This document shows positions 51,214 through 60,539 of a stretch of DNA of 64,000 nucleotides, one piece after another. Position numbers and translations under genes: made by a program. Under the pieces are notes generated by a model that did no database searches, was not told the origin of the DNA, and saw only the letters and a program-made list of their open reading frames with translations. Numbering within the stretch: position 1 is the stretch's first letter; each line of letters opens with the position of its first letter. The DNA is taken from positions 2,604,001 through 2,668,000 of the forward strand of contig NZ_CP191258.1 in NCBI RefSeq assembly GCF_050410795.1, read 5' to 3'. This DNA is from Fontivita pretiosa (lineage in GTDB: Bacteria > Planctomycetota > Phycisphaerae > Tepidisphaerales > Tepidisphaeraceae).

Positions 51214-51861
51214 ATGCGCCAAAGGCTCGTCAGGCTCGCCAGCACGGATCGCGCGGCGTTTACCCTCGTCGAACTGCTGGTCGTCATCGGTCTTATCGCC
51301 ATCCTCATCGCCATGCTCATGCCCGCTCTGGCCAAAGCCAGGGCGCAGGCCAACTGGGTCAAGTGCCAGTCCAACCTCCGCCAGATCGGCATTGCTCTGC
51401 AAACCTATGCCAATGAATGGCGCGGATGGATGTTCCCCCCGAAGCTGGGGGCCGGGCATCCCAAGGACCAGCGCTGGCCCAACTTCGTGTTCAAGCCCCC
51501 GATGTACAACCCGCCGATCATGTTCTGCCCCTCGGATGTGGAGGAACCCGCCGCCGAGCACTCCTACATCCTCAATTCGCACCTGGCCGAAAAGGGCATC
51601 AAGATCTCCAGCAAGAATCTTGGCGGCAAGACGCCCAGCGACGTGGTGGTGATGGGCGAGAAGACGTCCAACAGGCCGGATTATTACATGGACGAGGGCG
51701 AGAGCTTCGCCGCCAACGTCGAGTTGTTCCGCCACGGCCCGCGGCTGGGGTCCAACTACCTGTTCATGGACTGGCACGTTGGGCTGCTCAGGAGCAGACA
51801 GGAATTCAAGAACGCTTCGGACCCGTGGGACATTCCAATCCCGCCGCAACCCCCATCATGA
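51214..51861 (+). CDS. DUF1559-like prepilin-type protein, short form
   Basis: 215 residues. Prepilin leader and helix AAFTLVELLVVIGLIAILIA, then KCQSNLRQIGIALQTYANEW, typical of the planctomycete group, and a C-terminal YLFMDWHVGLLRS in place of the usual DGHV. GGAGGT lies 7 nt upstream of ATG 51214. It is preceded by a TTGACA at 51115-51120 without a clear -10 partner. It lies directly after the peptide ABC operon, which may be chance. Confidence 0.88.
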   Translation: MRQRLVRLASTDRAAFTLVELLVVIGLIAILIAMLMPALAKARAQANWVKCQSNLRQIGIALQTYANEWRGWMFPPKLGAGHPKDQRWPNFVFKPPMYNPPIMFCPSDVEEPAAEHSYILNSHLAEKGIKISSKNLGGKTPSDVVVMGEKTSNRPDYYMDEGESFAANVELFRHGPRLGSNYLFMDWHVGLLRSRQEFKNASDPWDIPIPPQPPS

Positions 51862-51869
51862 CCGCCATC

Positions 51870-51904
51870 GCGCGGTCTCGCGGCGCGCGGTCTCGGGGCG
51901 CGAG
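51870..51904. repeat. 15-bp tandem repeat (GCGCGGTCTCGSGGC)
   Basis: GCGCGGTCTCGCGGC (51870-51884) is followed by GCGCGGTCTCGGGGC (51885-51899) and a partial third unit. The GTCTCG core is also found in the GTGTCAC palindrome family, so it may be a derivative. Confidence 0.5.
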
Positions 51905-51948
51905 GTGACGGCGGGATGTCCGGCGCTCGATTTCCACCGCGGCTCGGC

Positions 51949-51954
51949 TAGGAT
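51949..51954 (+). promoter_or_regulatory. Predicted -10 box (TAGGAT) of a leaderless transcript
   Basis: TAGGAT ends 6 nt before the ATG at 51961; there is no Shine-Dalgarno sequence. It matches the arrangement seen at several other genes here. Confidence 0.35.
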
Positions 51955-51960
51955 GCTGGC

Positions 51961-54003
51961 ATGAGCCAGCAGACACGCATCAATTGGGGCATCATCAGCA
52001 CCGGCGCCATCGCGCGGGCGTTTGCACGGGGGTTGAATCAGTCCAAGACCGGACGGCTGGTGGCGGTGGCCAGCCGCTCGCAGGAATCCGCCGATCGCTT
52101 CGCCGCCGAGTTCCCCGTGCAGCGGGCCTACGCCAGCTACGAAGCGCTTCTGACCGATCCGTCGGTGCAGGCTGTCTACATCGCCACGCCCCACCCCATG
52201 CACGCCGAGTGGGCCATCAGGGCCGCCCGCGCAGGCAAGCACATCCTCTGCGAAAAACCGGCGGCGCTGAATCACCCGGACCTGATGGCCATGCTCGAAG
52301 CCGCCCATGAGAACAACGTGTTCTTCATGGAGGCCTTCATGTATCGCTGCCACCCGCAGACCGCCAGACTCCTGGAGCTGATCCGATCCCAGGCCATCGG
52401 GCAGGTCAGACTCATCCATGCCACGTTCAGTTTCCACGGGCGGTTCAACCCCGACGGGCGATTGTTCAACAACGCCCTGGGTGGCGGCGCGATCCTGGAC
52501 ATCGGCTGCTACACCGTCTCGATGTCGCGCCTGATCGCCGGCGCCGCCACTGGCGCCAACTTCGCCGATCCTCTGGAGGTCTGGGGCGTGGCACATCTGG
52601 GAGAAACCGGCGTGGACGAGTGGGCCGTCGCCTGCCTCAAGTTCCCCGCCGACATCCTGGCCCAGCTTTCCACCGGCATCAGCCTCAATCAGCACAACGT
52701 CGTTCGCATCTTCGGGTCCGAAGGAAACATCACGATTCCCAACCCGTGGCTGGCCAACCGCACCGCACCGGACATCGGGCGAATCATCGTTCAGCGCAAC
52801 GGCGAAGCGCAGCCGGCGGAGATCGTCATCGACGCCGACGTCACCAGCTACAGCTACGAAGCCGATGTCGCCGGCAAGGCGATCCTCGCCGGGCAGACCC
52901 AGCCCCCGCCGCCAGCCATGAGCTGGGACGATTCCCTGGGCAACATGCGAACCATGGACCGCTGGCGGCAGGCGATTCACCTCGTCTACGAATCCGAAAA
53001 ACCCGAAGGCTACCGCCGCACCACCGTCGCGGGCGAACCGCTGCGTAAACCCACTGCCGCAGGACCGCAACGGCCAGGCCCGAAGATGAAGTATGGCCAC
53101 ATCGCAGGTGTGGATCGCCCCGTCTCACGCCTGGTCATGGGTGTGGACAACCAGAAAACCTTCGCTCACGCCGCCATCATGTTCGATGACTACTTCGAGC
53201 GCGGCGGCAACACCTTCGACACCGCCTGGGGATACGGCTCGGGTGTGTGCGAGCAGCTTCTGGGACAGTGGATCAGGCTCCGCGGCGTCCGCAATGACGT
53301 CAATATCATCGTCAAGGGCGCACACACGCCCTTCTGCAACCCGCGCGACCTCACCAGGCAACTGCTGGAAAGCCTGGAGCGATTGCAGATCGACCAGGCC
53401 GACATCTACCTCATGCATCGCGACAACCCCGAGATCTCCGTCGCGGAGTTTGTCGAAGTCCTCAACGAACACCAGCGCGCCGGCAGAATCCGCGTCTTCG
53501 GCGGAAGCAACTGGACACTGGCACGCATCGAAGAGGCCAACGAATACGCAGCCAGAAAGGGGCTGAGCGGCTTCTCCGTGCTCAGCAACAATTTCAGCCT
53601 GGCGAGGATGATCCAGGCGCCGTGGAAAGACTGTCTGTCCGCCAGCGATCCGCAGTCCCGCGCGTGGCTGACGCGAACACAGATGCCTCTTTTGAGCTGG
53701 AGCAGTCAGGCGCGCGGGTTCTTCGTCCCCGGCCGCGCCCATCCCGACAAACGCGACGACAGCGAGCTGGTCCGCTGCTGGTATAGCGAGGATAACTTCC
53801 AGCGACTGGCAAGGGTCAACGAGCTGGCCAGCAAGAAGAACGTCCCGCCGATCAGCATTGCGCTGGCCTACGTGCTGCACCAGCCATTCCCCACCTTCGC
53901 GCTGATTGGCCCGCGGCTGCTCAGCGAGACCCGAACCAGCTTCGAGGCGCTGAGCGTGGAGCTTACCCCGCAGGAGCTCAGGTGGCTGAATCTGGAGCAG
54001 TGA
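51961..54003 (+). CDS. Fusion: Gfo/Idh/MocA oxidoreductase plus aldo/keto reductase
   Basis: 680 residues in one unbroken frame. Residues 1-345 are a Gfo/Idh/MocA dehydrogenase: nucleotide loop GIISTGAIARAF, VYIATPHPMH, CEKPAALN (EKP 98-100) and GGGAILDIGCYTVSMSRL. A linker of about 30 residues (TTVAGEPLRKPTAAGPQRPG) leads to an aldo/keto reductase domain (about 376-680) with the complete tetrad D420, Y425, K452 and H486 (FDTAWGYGSG, VKGAHT, YLMHRDNP) and an NADP-type C-terminus (PTFALIGPRLLSETRTS). The two reactions may act on one sugar, for instance an oxidation and reduction across different carbons; the substrate is unknown. Confidence 0.95.
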   Translation: MSQQTRINWGIISTGAIARAFARGLNQSKTGRLVAVASRSQESADRFAAEFPVQRAYASYEALLTDPSVQAVYIATPHPMHAEWAIRAARAGKHILCEKPAALNHPDLMAMLEAAHENNVFFMEAFMYRCHPQTARLLELIRSQAIGQVRLIHATFSFHGRFNPDGRLFNNALGGGAILDIGCYTVSMSRLIAGAATGANFADPLEVWGVAHLGETGVDEWAVACLKFPADILAQLSTGISLNQHNVVRIFGSEGNITIPNPWLANRTAPDIGRIIVQRNGEAQPAEIVIDADVTSYSYEADVAGKAILAGQTQPPPPAMSWDDSLGNMRTMDRWRQAIHLVYESEKPEGYRRTTVAGEPLRKPTAAGPQRPGPKMKYGHIAGVDRPVSRLVMGVDNQKTFAHAAIMFDDYFERGGNTFDTAWGYGSGVCEQLLGQWIRLRGVRNDVNIIVKGAHTPFCNPRDLTRQLLESLERLQIDQADIYLMHRDNPEISVAEFVEVLNEHQRAGRIRVFGGSNWTLARIEEANEYAARKGLSGFSVLSNNFSLARMIQAPWKDCLSASDPQSRAWLTRTQMPLLSWSSQARGFFVPGRAHPDKRDDSELVRCWYSEDNFQRLARVNELASKKNVPPISIALAYVLHQPFPTFALIGPRLLSETRTSFEALSVELTPQELRWLNLEQ

Positions 54004-54033
54004 GGCGTCATGTTCGCGCTCGCGCGCTGCGGC

Positions 54034-56028
54034 TCAGCGCGCCCCGCCCCGCCGACGGCGAAACAGTAGCGCCATCGCCCCCATCGCCGCCGCCATCGCC
54101 GGCTCCGGCACCGGCACGCCGGGCAATCCCAGCCCGGCCAGCGCCTGGCTGAGCGCCGCGGCGCCGGCCTGCCAGTTCATCGCCAGCAGGTACAGGTCGC
54201 GGATGTCGGTGCGGAAGTCGTAGTTGAAGTCTCCGCCGCTCCAGAAGCTGCTGCTCGCCTGCCAGTTCATCGCCAGCGCGTCCAGGTCGATCGTATCGAC
54301 GATCCCGTCCAGGTTGGTGTCGCCATAGAACGTGTATCGCACCAGCACGCTGGTGTCATCGACCGTCTGCCCGCCGAAGCTGCTCAGGTGCAGCAGAACG
54401 TTATCGGCGTAGCCCAGGGCGCGGTTGGCTGCGGCGGCAAGACTGCTGAGGATCCCCGAGCCGTTCCATGTGCCGTCGGCGTAGCCGCTGGCGATCAGCG
54501 CCGCGACTTCATCCACCTGTGAATCGCCGGTGTAATCGACGATCAGCCAGTTGTCGGTCAGGTCGATTTTTCCGGGGCTGGCGACGGCGACGCTGCCGGC
54601 GCGCAGGACCTTGTTGCCGCCGCTGGCCAGCGTGATCCGCCCGCCCTGCACATCGATCGAGCCGGCGGTCAGCGATCCGCCGTTGAGACTGACCGTGCCG
54701 CTGGAATAGACCCGCAGCAATCCGCCGATCGTGACCTGCGGTGGCGTGGCGGCGTTGAGCAGATCCAGCCGCGCCCGCACGCGCGGACCGGCATAGTCGC
54801 CGGCGATGTACACATCTCCGCTGTTGTTCCACACTGCCGCGTTGCCAAGCTGGAGCACCGCAAGCGAGCCGCTGAAGCCCGCCACCGTCTCGGTCGTGTT
54901 CAGCGTGCCGTTGCTGACCAGCACCAGCGACGACTCCCCGGAATTGCCCCGCCCTACCGCCAGCGCCGGGTCGAAGTTGTTGGCGACCAGGTTCCAGGTA
55001 AAGCCGCCGAGGTTGAGATTGAGGCTTCCGCGCCGGACGAAGGCCTGCCAGTTGGTCGTGTTGCCGGTGAAGCTGACGGTATAGCTGGCGTTGTTGGTGA
55101 AGCGTACGACGTCGGCGGCCGTCGGCACCTCGTGCAGCGCCGCCGGCCCCAGGCTCCAGGCGTTGGCGTTGCCGAACGTCCCGTCGCCGATCGTCCAGTT
55201 GTGGGCGATGTTCTCGTCGATCCAGAAGCTGAAGGACGAGACGCGCGTCGAGCCGTGCACGTCGCTGTAGCTGGAGTTGATGCTGCCGTCGCTGTTGGCC
55301 CCGATGCCGGTGGTGCCGAAGGAGTGGATGCCCGCGACGAACCATCGCGGGCCCAGTTCAACGAACGTGCCGCCGCCGCTGTCGCCGGGCGCGGTCAATC
55401 CCTCCATATTCGTCGGCAAGGAGTCGCCCAAAGAGTTGCGGCCGTCGGCGTCGTTGGGGTCATCGAAATCGGACAACAACACAGAGGAGGGATAGCCGGC
55501 GGCATCGCCGGTGGTGTCGATGAGGTTGGTGGCGGCTTTCTTGATGCTGGATGTGGTCACGTAACCGGTCAGTCCCGTTCCGCCATATCCGAAGCCGACG
55601 GACGTGCCGACCATGCCGACTTCGTTGCCGCTGAATCGAGCCGCCGGCACGATCCCGCTGACGCCCAGCGTGCCGGTGCTCAGCCGCAGCAGTCCCAGGT
55701 CGTTTCCCGCGCCGGGATTGCCGTTCCAGCCGGGATGGATGATCTCGATCGAGCCGGCGTAGCTCCCCCCCGTGACGGTAAACGTTTTGGCTTCCGGGTC
55801 CGTGAGGCAATGCGCCGCAGTCAGGACCCACCTGGGGGTAATCAGCACTCCGGAACAGGCGAAGGAGAAGGAACTGAGATACCCCACCGGCGCGTACTTG
55901 GCGTTGCTGCCCAGCAGCACGTAGTCGGTGCTGGAGCGGTCATGGCGATTGGTGATGGCCAGGGCATCGGCGGCCCCGACGCTCGAGCCGACCAGGCTGG
56001 CCAGGATGCAGATCGATCGCTTGCGCAT
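54034..56028 (-). CDS. Secreted trypsin-like serine protease with dockerin-like repeats and PEP-CTERM tail
   Basis: 664 residues. Signal peptide RSICILASLVGSSVGAADALA. S1 protease triad: H73 (VLTAAHCL), D110 (GNDLGLLRL) and S217 (TAPGDSGGG). A long Gly/Asn/Thr-rich beta-helical passenger follows, then two dockerin-like loops (YGDTNLDGIVDTIDLDALAM and GDFNYDFRTDIRDLYLLAM, each ending NW). It ends with VPEPAMAAAMGAMALLFRRR, a canonical PEP-CTERM signal processed by an exosortase. ATG 56028 has a perfect GGAGGTG Shine-Dalgarno sequence; ATG 56052 upstream is not needed. It is probably cell-surface located. The spacer to the next gene (56053-56322) shows no gene. Confidence 0.95.
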   Translation of the reverse strand: MRKRSICILASLVGSSVGAADALAITNRHDRSSTDYVLLGSNAKYAPVGYLSSFSFACSGVLITPRWVLTAAHCLTDPEAKTFTVTGGSYAGSIEIIHPGWNGNPGAGNDLGLLRLSTGTLGVSGIVPAARFSGNEVGMVGTSVGFGYGGTGLTGYVTTSSIKKAATNLIDTTGDAAGYPSSVLLSDFDDPNDADGRNSLGDSLPTNMEGLTAPGDSGGGTFVELGPRWFVAGIHSFGTTGIGANSDGSINSSYSDVHGSTRVSSFSFWIDENIAHNWTIGDGTFGNANAWSLGPAALHEVPTAADVVRFTNNASYTVSFTGNTTNWQAFVRRGSLNLNLGGFTWNLVANNFDPALAVGRGNSGESSLVLVSNGTLNTTETVAGFSGSLAVLQLGNAAVWNNSGDVYIAGDYAGPRVRARLDLLNAATPPQVTIGGLLRVYSSGTVSLNGGSLTAGSIDVQGGRITLASGGNKVLRAGSVAVASPGKIDLTDNWLIVDYTGDSQVDEVAALIASGYADGTWNGSGILSSLAAAANRALGYADNVLLHLSSFGGQTVDDTSVLVRYTFYGDTNLDGIVDTIDLDALAMNWQASSSFWSGGDFNYDFRTDIRDLYLLAMNWQAGAAALSQALAGLGLPGVPVPEPAMAAAMGAMALLFRRRRGGAR

Positions 56029-56322
56029 CACCCACCTCCGAACAAACCCCATACAACCCGCCTGCCACCCACCCCATGATCATACCCTGCCCAGGCCTGC
56101 AAGGTGAGACAAAACCCGCCCACGCCGCCTGGGCATGGCCGAGCACGCGCTGCCTAACCGCCAAGGCCGGCAAGCGGCGCGAAGCTGTCGCGAGAAACCG
56201 GTTTTCCTGTCTATCGCGCCTGCGTCCGCGGTTGTCACACATCGTAATTTCGGGGTTGTTCTGCTCCTATCCGCTTGTCCGAGCGATGCAGCCTGAGCAC
56301 GACCCGGCATGGCATTTCGCGG

Positions 56323-57549
56323 TTAGCGATTACGCTGTCTGGAGCGGAGCGTTGCCGCCAGGATCAGCACGGCAGCCACACCCGGTTCGGGCACGGACAC
56401 CTGCGGCAGCTCCAGACTCGCCAGCGCTTCGTTCAACGACGCGATGCCTCCTGACCAGTTCATTGCCAGCAGTTTCAGGTCAAGCGCATCGGTCTGGTCA
56501 TCGTAGTTGAAGTCTCCGCCCACCCAGCGGCTGTAGGGTCGTTTCCAGTTCTTGGCCAAAGCACGCAAATCGCGGATATTGACAACGCCGTCCAGGTTCG
56601 CGTCGCCGTAATAGGTGTACCGCACCAGCGTACTGTTGTAATTGAGCGGATAGCCGAGGAAGCTGCTGATCGCCAGGTCCCAGCCGTCGCCATAGCCCAG
56701 AGCCATGCGGGGGTTTGCGGCGGCGGCGGAACTGCGAATCCCCGGACCGTCCCAGCGCCCGGCGTTGTAGCCGCTGTACAGCATCATCTCCAACCACCCG
56801 CCGCCATTGTTGAAGCTGCGCACCATGGCATTGTCGTTCAGGTCGATGACCCCTCGCCCCAGGACGCCGAAGGCATGAACGACCTTGTCGCCCCCGCTGC
56901 CAAGCGCGATGTGGCCCTTGTCCAAGTCGAGGGTCCCGACGCTGAAAACGCCCGAGTTGTAGTTAATCGTCGATCCCTCCAAGACGCGTACGTTTCCGTA
57001 ACGCGACAGCAACTGACCTCCATTGATGTTGATCCGGGCAACTGAACTGCCACTGCCCACGAACAGCGAGTCGGTCTGGAGCGTCGTCGCCTGCTCGACA
57101 TTCAGGATCACGCTGGCGTAGGGCTGTTGGGCGATCCGGGCGGCTCCCAGCGAACCGGTCGAGAGCGCTCCGCCACCCCTGAGTGTCCATTCAGTAGGTC
57201 CGGCGGAACTACCGGCGTGCACCGCGGTGAGCGATCCGCTGTTCATTACTGCGTACGTGTTCCCCGCCAGGTCGAATGTGACCCGATCGCCCAGCAGCGA
57301 CAGCGACCTGCTGCTGACATTGGCAGAAAAGCTGACGGTGTAGCCGCCAGGACTGCCCAGATCGAACACCGCGTGATCCTCCGGCCCGGGTGCAGTTCCC
57401 GCGGACCAGTTGGACGGGGCTGACCATTGCCCGCCCGCAGGGTTGATCCACGAAACCGTACTCTGAGCGGCGGCAACTCCCGGTCCGATCAGTCCGACGG
57501 AACTCAAGATCGCGGTCAGAATCCCGCGAGCGTTGCGACGCGATGGCAT
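56323..57549 (-). CDS. Secreted dockerin-like PEP-CTERM protein
   Basis: 408 residues. Signal peptide to about AAA-QS (residue 30). The passenger is a Gly/Ser/Asn-rich beta region of the autotransporter-repeat kind (NPAGGQWSAPSNWSAGTAPG near the start, a motif common in PEP-CTERM passengers). Two dockerin-like loops (YGDANLDGVVNIRDLRALAK and GDFNYDDQTDALDLKLLAM) precede VPEPGVAAVLILAATLRSRQ, a PEP-CTERM tail. It shares the C-terminal layout with the adjacent protease gene, so the two are probably relatives by duplication of the tail module. ATG 57549 is chosen, with GGGGA upstream. Confidence 0.9.
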   Translation of the reverse strand: MPSRRNARGILTAILSSVGLIGPGVAAAQSTVSWINPAGGQWSAPSNWSAGTAPGPEDHAVFDLGSPGGYTVSFSANVSSRSLSLLGDRVTFDLAGNTYAVMNSGSLTAVHAGSSAGPTEWTLRGGGALSTGSLGAARIAQQPYASVILNVEQATTLQTDSLFVGSGSSVARININGGQLLSRYGNVRVLEGSTINYNSGVFSVGTLDLDKGHIALGSGGDKVVHAFGVLGRGVIDLNDNAMVRSFNNGGGWLEMMLYSGYNAGRWDGPGIRSSAAAANPRMALGYGDGWDLAISSFLGYPLNYNSTLVRYTYYGDANLDGVVNIRDLRALAKNWKRPYSRWVGGDFNYDDQTDALDLKLLAMNWSGGIASLNEALASLELPQVSVPEPGVAAVLILAATLRSRQRNR

Positions 57550-57776
57550 GATGAAGTCCCCACAAAAACCTGACTGCGCAGACACCCGTAGTGCGAAGCG
57601 AACGGACTGTATCCGAAGGGCGTTGCCCCTGCATGGATTTTTTGCAGATTCGGGCCAGTCGCGGCGGCGGTTCGCTTCCTGAAATCCGGAAAACCCCCTT
57701 CGTGCCTGTGGCGTCTAAGCATCGGCGGATAAGATGTGATTCGCCGTACACGCAGCAAAGCGGAAAGGAAAACCCC

Positions 57777-59912
57777 ATGTTCACCCACCTGTTGCGAACA
57801 ACACGAGCGATGGCCCTTTCGGCGGCGATCGGCACGGCCATCGGCGCGATGGCCAACGCGCAAACCCCCGCACAACCGCCACAGGCGCCCCAGCCCGCTG
57901 CGGCGGCGCAGCCGCAACAGGCCGACGTGCCCGTCCGCGCCGTCGTCCTGTTCTCTTCCGGCGTCGGCTACTTCGAGCACTTCGGCACCGTCCATGGCGA
58001 CGGCTCCACCGAGCTGCGATTCAAAACCGCGCAGATCAATGACATCCTCAAGTCGCTGGTGCTCCAGGATCTGGACGGCGGGCAGGTCAGCACCGTCACC
58101 TATCCCTCTCAGGATCCCATCAGCAAGATCCTCAAGAGCTTTCAGGTTGACATCACGAACAACCCCCCATTGGCCGACTTGCTCAACCAGCTTCGCGGCG
58201 CCCGGCTGAGCGTGACGGCACAGGCCGAAAAACTCACCGGCACGATCCTGGGCGTGGAGACCAGACGCAAGCCGGTCGAGAAGGGCGAGCCGGTGCAGGT
58301 GGCCGTGCTGAACCTGCTCACCGGCGCATCCATTCGCTCCATCGAGCTGGAGACGATCAACAGCCTGGTGCTGGAAGACCCGCAGCTTCAGGAGGAGCTG
58401 AACAAGGCGCTGGCGGCGCTGGCGCAGGCACGCGACCAGGACAAGAAGCCGGTGACAATCAACTTCCGCGGCGAAGGCGAGCGCCGCGTCCGCATCGGCT
58501 ATGTCGTCGAAACACCCATCTGGAAGACCAGCTATCGCCTGATCATGGACGATCAGCAGGGCGGAAAGCTGCAAGGCTGGGCCATTGTGGAGAATCAAAC
58601 CGACAGCGACTGGAACAATGTGCAGCTTTCGCTGGTGAGCGGCCGGCCAATCTCGTTCATCATGGATCTGTATCAGCCGCTGTACGTGCCGCGGCCGGTG
58701 GTGGAGCCGGAGCTGTGGGCGAGTCTTCGCCCACCGACGCATGAAGGGGCGATTGCCCAGGACAAGCGGGCCGAGCCGCTGGCGGTTGCGGGCGCGCCCG
58801 CGCGACGGGCAAGAGGCGGCGCGGTCGGCGCCGGCCAGCCGCCTGCCGCAGCCGCGGCGCCGCAGTTGGCACTGGAGTCTGCCGATCGCACCGCCGAACA
58901 GCTTGGCCGGCCCATGGATGTCATGGCGTCGGTTCAGTCGGTCGCGTCGGCGGCGCAGATCGGCGAATTGTTCCAGTACACCGTCGGGAACGTGACGCTG
59001 CCGCGGCAGAAATCGGCGATGCTGCCGATCATCGCCGACAACATCGAGGTCGAGCGCGTCTCGATCTACAACAGTTCGGTGCTGCCCCGCCACCCGCTCA
59101 ACGGCGCACGCATCCGCAACACCACCGACAAGCATCTGCTACAGGGACCGATCACGGTGCTGGACGCCGGCAACTACGCAGGCGACGCCAGGATCGAGAA
59201 CCTGCCGCCCGGGCAGGAACGCCTGCTCAGCTATGGCATCGATCTTCAGATGCTGGTGGACAGCACCCAAAACCGCAGCGAAACCGCCATCCTCACCGGC
59301 AAGATCGTCAAGGGCGTGCTGTACCTGTCGCGCCGGCATCTGGCCACGCAGGAGTATCTGGCCAACAACAAGAGCGACAGGGACAAGACCCTGATCATCG
59401 AACACCCGATCCGCCAGGGATGGAAGCTGGTTGACACCGAAAAGCCGATCGAGACGACGCAGACACTGTATCGCTTCAAAGGCACGGTGGGCGCGGGCAA
59501 GGCCAGCAAACTCGTCGTCAAGGAGGAGATCGTTCAGGGCGAGACGATCGCGATCCTGCCGGCGGAGATCGAACAGCTTCTGTTCTATGCCCGCAACGGT
59601 CAGATTCCAAAGGAAGTCCGCGACGCGATCGGCAAGGCAGTGGAGCTGAAACAGGCGCTGGCCGAAACCGAGCGCCAGATCGCCGAGCACGAGCAGCGGA
59701 TCAACGCCATCACGCAGGAGCAGGGCCGCATCCGCGAGAACATGAAGACGGTGGATCGGAACAGTCAGTATTACAACCGACTGCTGACCAAGCTCAATGA
59801 GCAGGAGTCGCAGATCGAGAAGCTCCAGTCCGAGCGGGAGCAGTTGGAGCAGAAGCGCAACGCGCAGCGCAAGGAGCTGGAAGATTACCTGGCGGGACTG
59901 GACATCGGCTAA
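57777..59912 (+). CDS. DUF4139-like exported protein with C-terminal coiled coil
   Basis: 711 residues. Signal peptide (AMALSAAIGTAIGAMANA-QT), then a Pro/Gln/Ala linker. The core resembles DUF4139 proteins: VRAVVLFSSGVGYFEHFG at its start, VRIGYVVETPIWKTSYRLIM and GWAIVENQTDSDWNNVQLSLVSGRPISF in the middle. Residues about 640-705 form a strong coiled coil (ETERQIAEHEQRINAI, QIEKLQSEREQLEQKRNAQR). The function of the family is unknown. ATG 57777 has AAAGGAA upstream. The TAA stop directly begins the 59911-59964 hairpin. Confidence 0.85.
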   Translation: MFTHLLRTTRAMALSAAIGTAIGAMANAQTPAQPPQAPQPAAAAQPQQADVPVRAVVLFSSGVGYFEHFGTVHGDGSTELRFKTAQINDILKSLVLQDLDGGQVSTVTYPSQDPISKILKSFQVDITNNPPLADLLNQLRGARLSVTAQAEKLTGTILGVETRRKPVEKGEPVQVAVLNLLTGASIRSIELETINSLVLEDPQLQEELNKALAALAQARDQDKKPVTINFRGEGERRVRIGYVVETPIWKTSYRLIMDDQQGGKLQGWAIVENQTDSDWNNVQLSLVSGRPISFIMDLYQPLYVPRPVVEPELWASLRPPTHEGAIAQDKRAEPLAVAGAPARRARGGAVGAGQPPAAAAAPQLALESADRTAEQLGRPMDVMASVQSVASAAQIGELFQYTVGNVTLPRQKSAMLPIIADNIEVERVSIYNSSVLPRHPLNGARIRNTTDKHLLQGPITVLDAGNYAGDARIENLPPGQERLLSYGIDLQMLVDSTQNRSETAILTGKIVKGVLYLSRRHLATQEYLANNKSDRDKTLIIEHPIRQGWKLVDTEKPIETTQTLYRFKGTVGAGKASKLVVKEEIVQGETIAILPAEIEQLLFYARNGQIPKEVRDAIGKAVELKQALAETERQIAEHEQRINAITQEQGRIRENMKTVDRNSQYYNRLLTKLNEQESQIEKLQSEREQLEQKRNAQRKELEDYLAGLDIG

Positions 59913-59964
59913 AAAGGGGTCGGGAGTCTTTTCCGATGCAAACAAAGACTCCCGACCCCTTTTT
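59911..59964. repeat. Stop-codon-linked perfect hairpin, copy 3 (terminator-like)
   Basis: 59911-59931 pairs perfectly with 59944-59964 (21 bp, the AA of the TAA stop codon included), with a 12-nt loop CCGATG-type related to copy 2. It lies between the DUF4139-like gene and the carbonic anhydrase ATG, 9 nt further on. Confidence 0.9.
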
Positions 59965-59973
59965 CTTCGGACT

Positions 59974-60480
59974 ATGGGCTTGATCAGAACGGCTTCGGGG
60001 TATTTTCGGGCGCACAATGCCACGATCATCGGGGATGTGAGCATCGGCGAGCTGTCGAGCTTCTGGTTCAACAGCGTTGTTCGCGCAGACGTGGCGCCGA
60101 TCCGCATCGGGCGGCGCGTCAACGTGCAGGACGGAGCTATCATCCATTGCGATAATGGAATTCCCAATGAAATCGCCGACGACGTGACCATCGGGCACGG
60201 CGCGATCGTGCATGGAGCGTTCGTCGGCGAAGGCTCGCTGATCGGAATGTCGGCCACGCTGCTGGGGCAAACCAGGGTCGGGCGCGGCTGTCTGGTGGCG
60301 GCGGGCGCGGTGCTTACACCCGGCACACAGGTGCCTGACGGCATGCTGGTGATGGGCGTGCCGGCACGCATCGTCCGCCCGGTCAATGACCAGGAGATCG
60401 CCTACCTCCGCTGGCTCAGCGGGCATTACGTCGAACTGGCCCGGCGCTACATTGCCGGGCAGTTCGCGCAGCACGGCTGA
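59974..60480 (+). CDS. Gamma-class carbonic anhydrase-like protein
   Basis: 168 residues, left-handed beta helix with hexapeptide turns (VSIGELSSFWFNSVVRADV, IRIGRRVNVQDGAIIH). Metal-ligand His residues are present: H58 (IIHCD), H75 and H80 (GHGAIVHGAFVGEG). It may hydrate CO2 or bind a related ligand, as in the YrdA/PaaY group. ATG 59974 follows the hairpin by 9 nt and has no Shine-Dalgarno sequence, so how its message is made is unclear. Confidence 0.93.
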   Translation: MGLIRTASGYFRAHNATIIGDVSIGELSSFWFNSVVRADVAPIRIGRRVNVQDGAIIHCDNGIPNEIADDVTIGHGAIVHGAFVGEGSLIGMSATLLGQTRVGRGCLVAAGAVLTPGTQVPDGMLVMGVPARIVRPVNDQEIAYLRWLSGHYVELARRYIAGQFAQHG

Positions 60481-60539
60481 GCGGGACTGGCGGTGACGCG
60501 TGGCGGCGTTTGCCGCAGGCCCGAATCGCGCCTGCCGAT

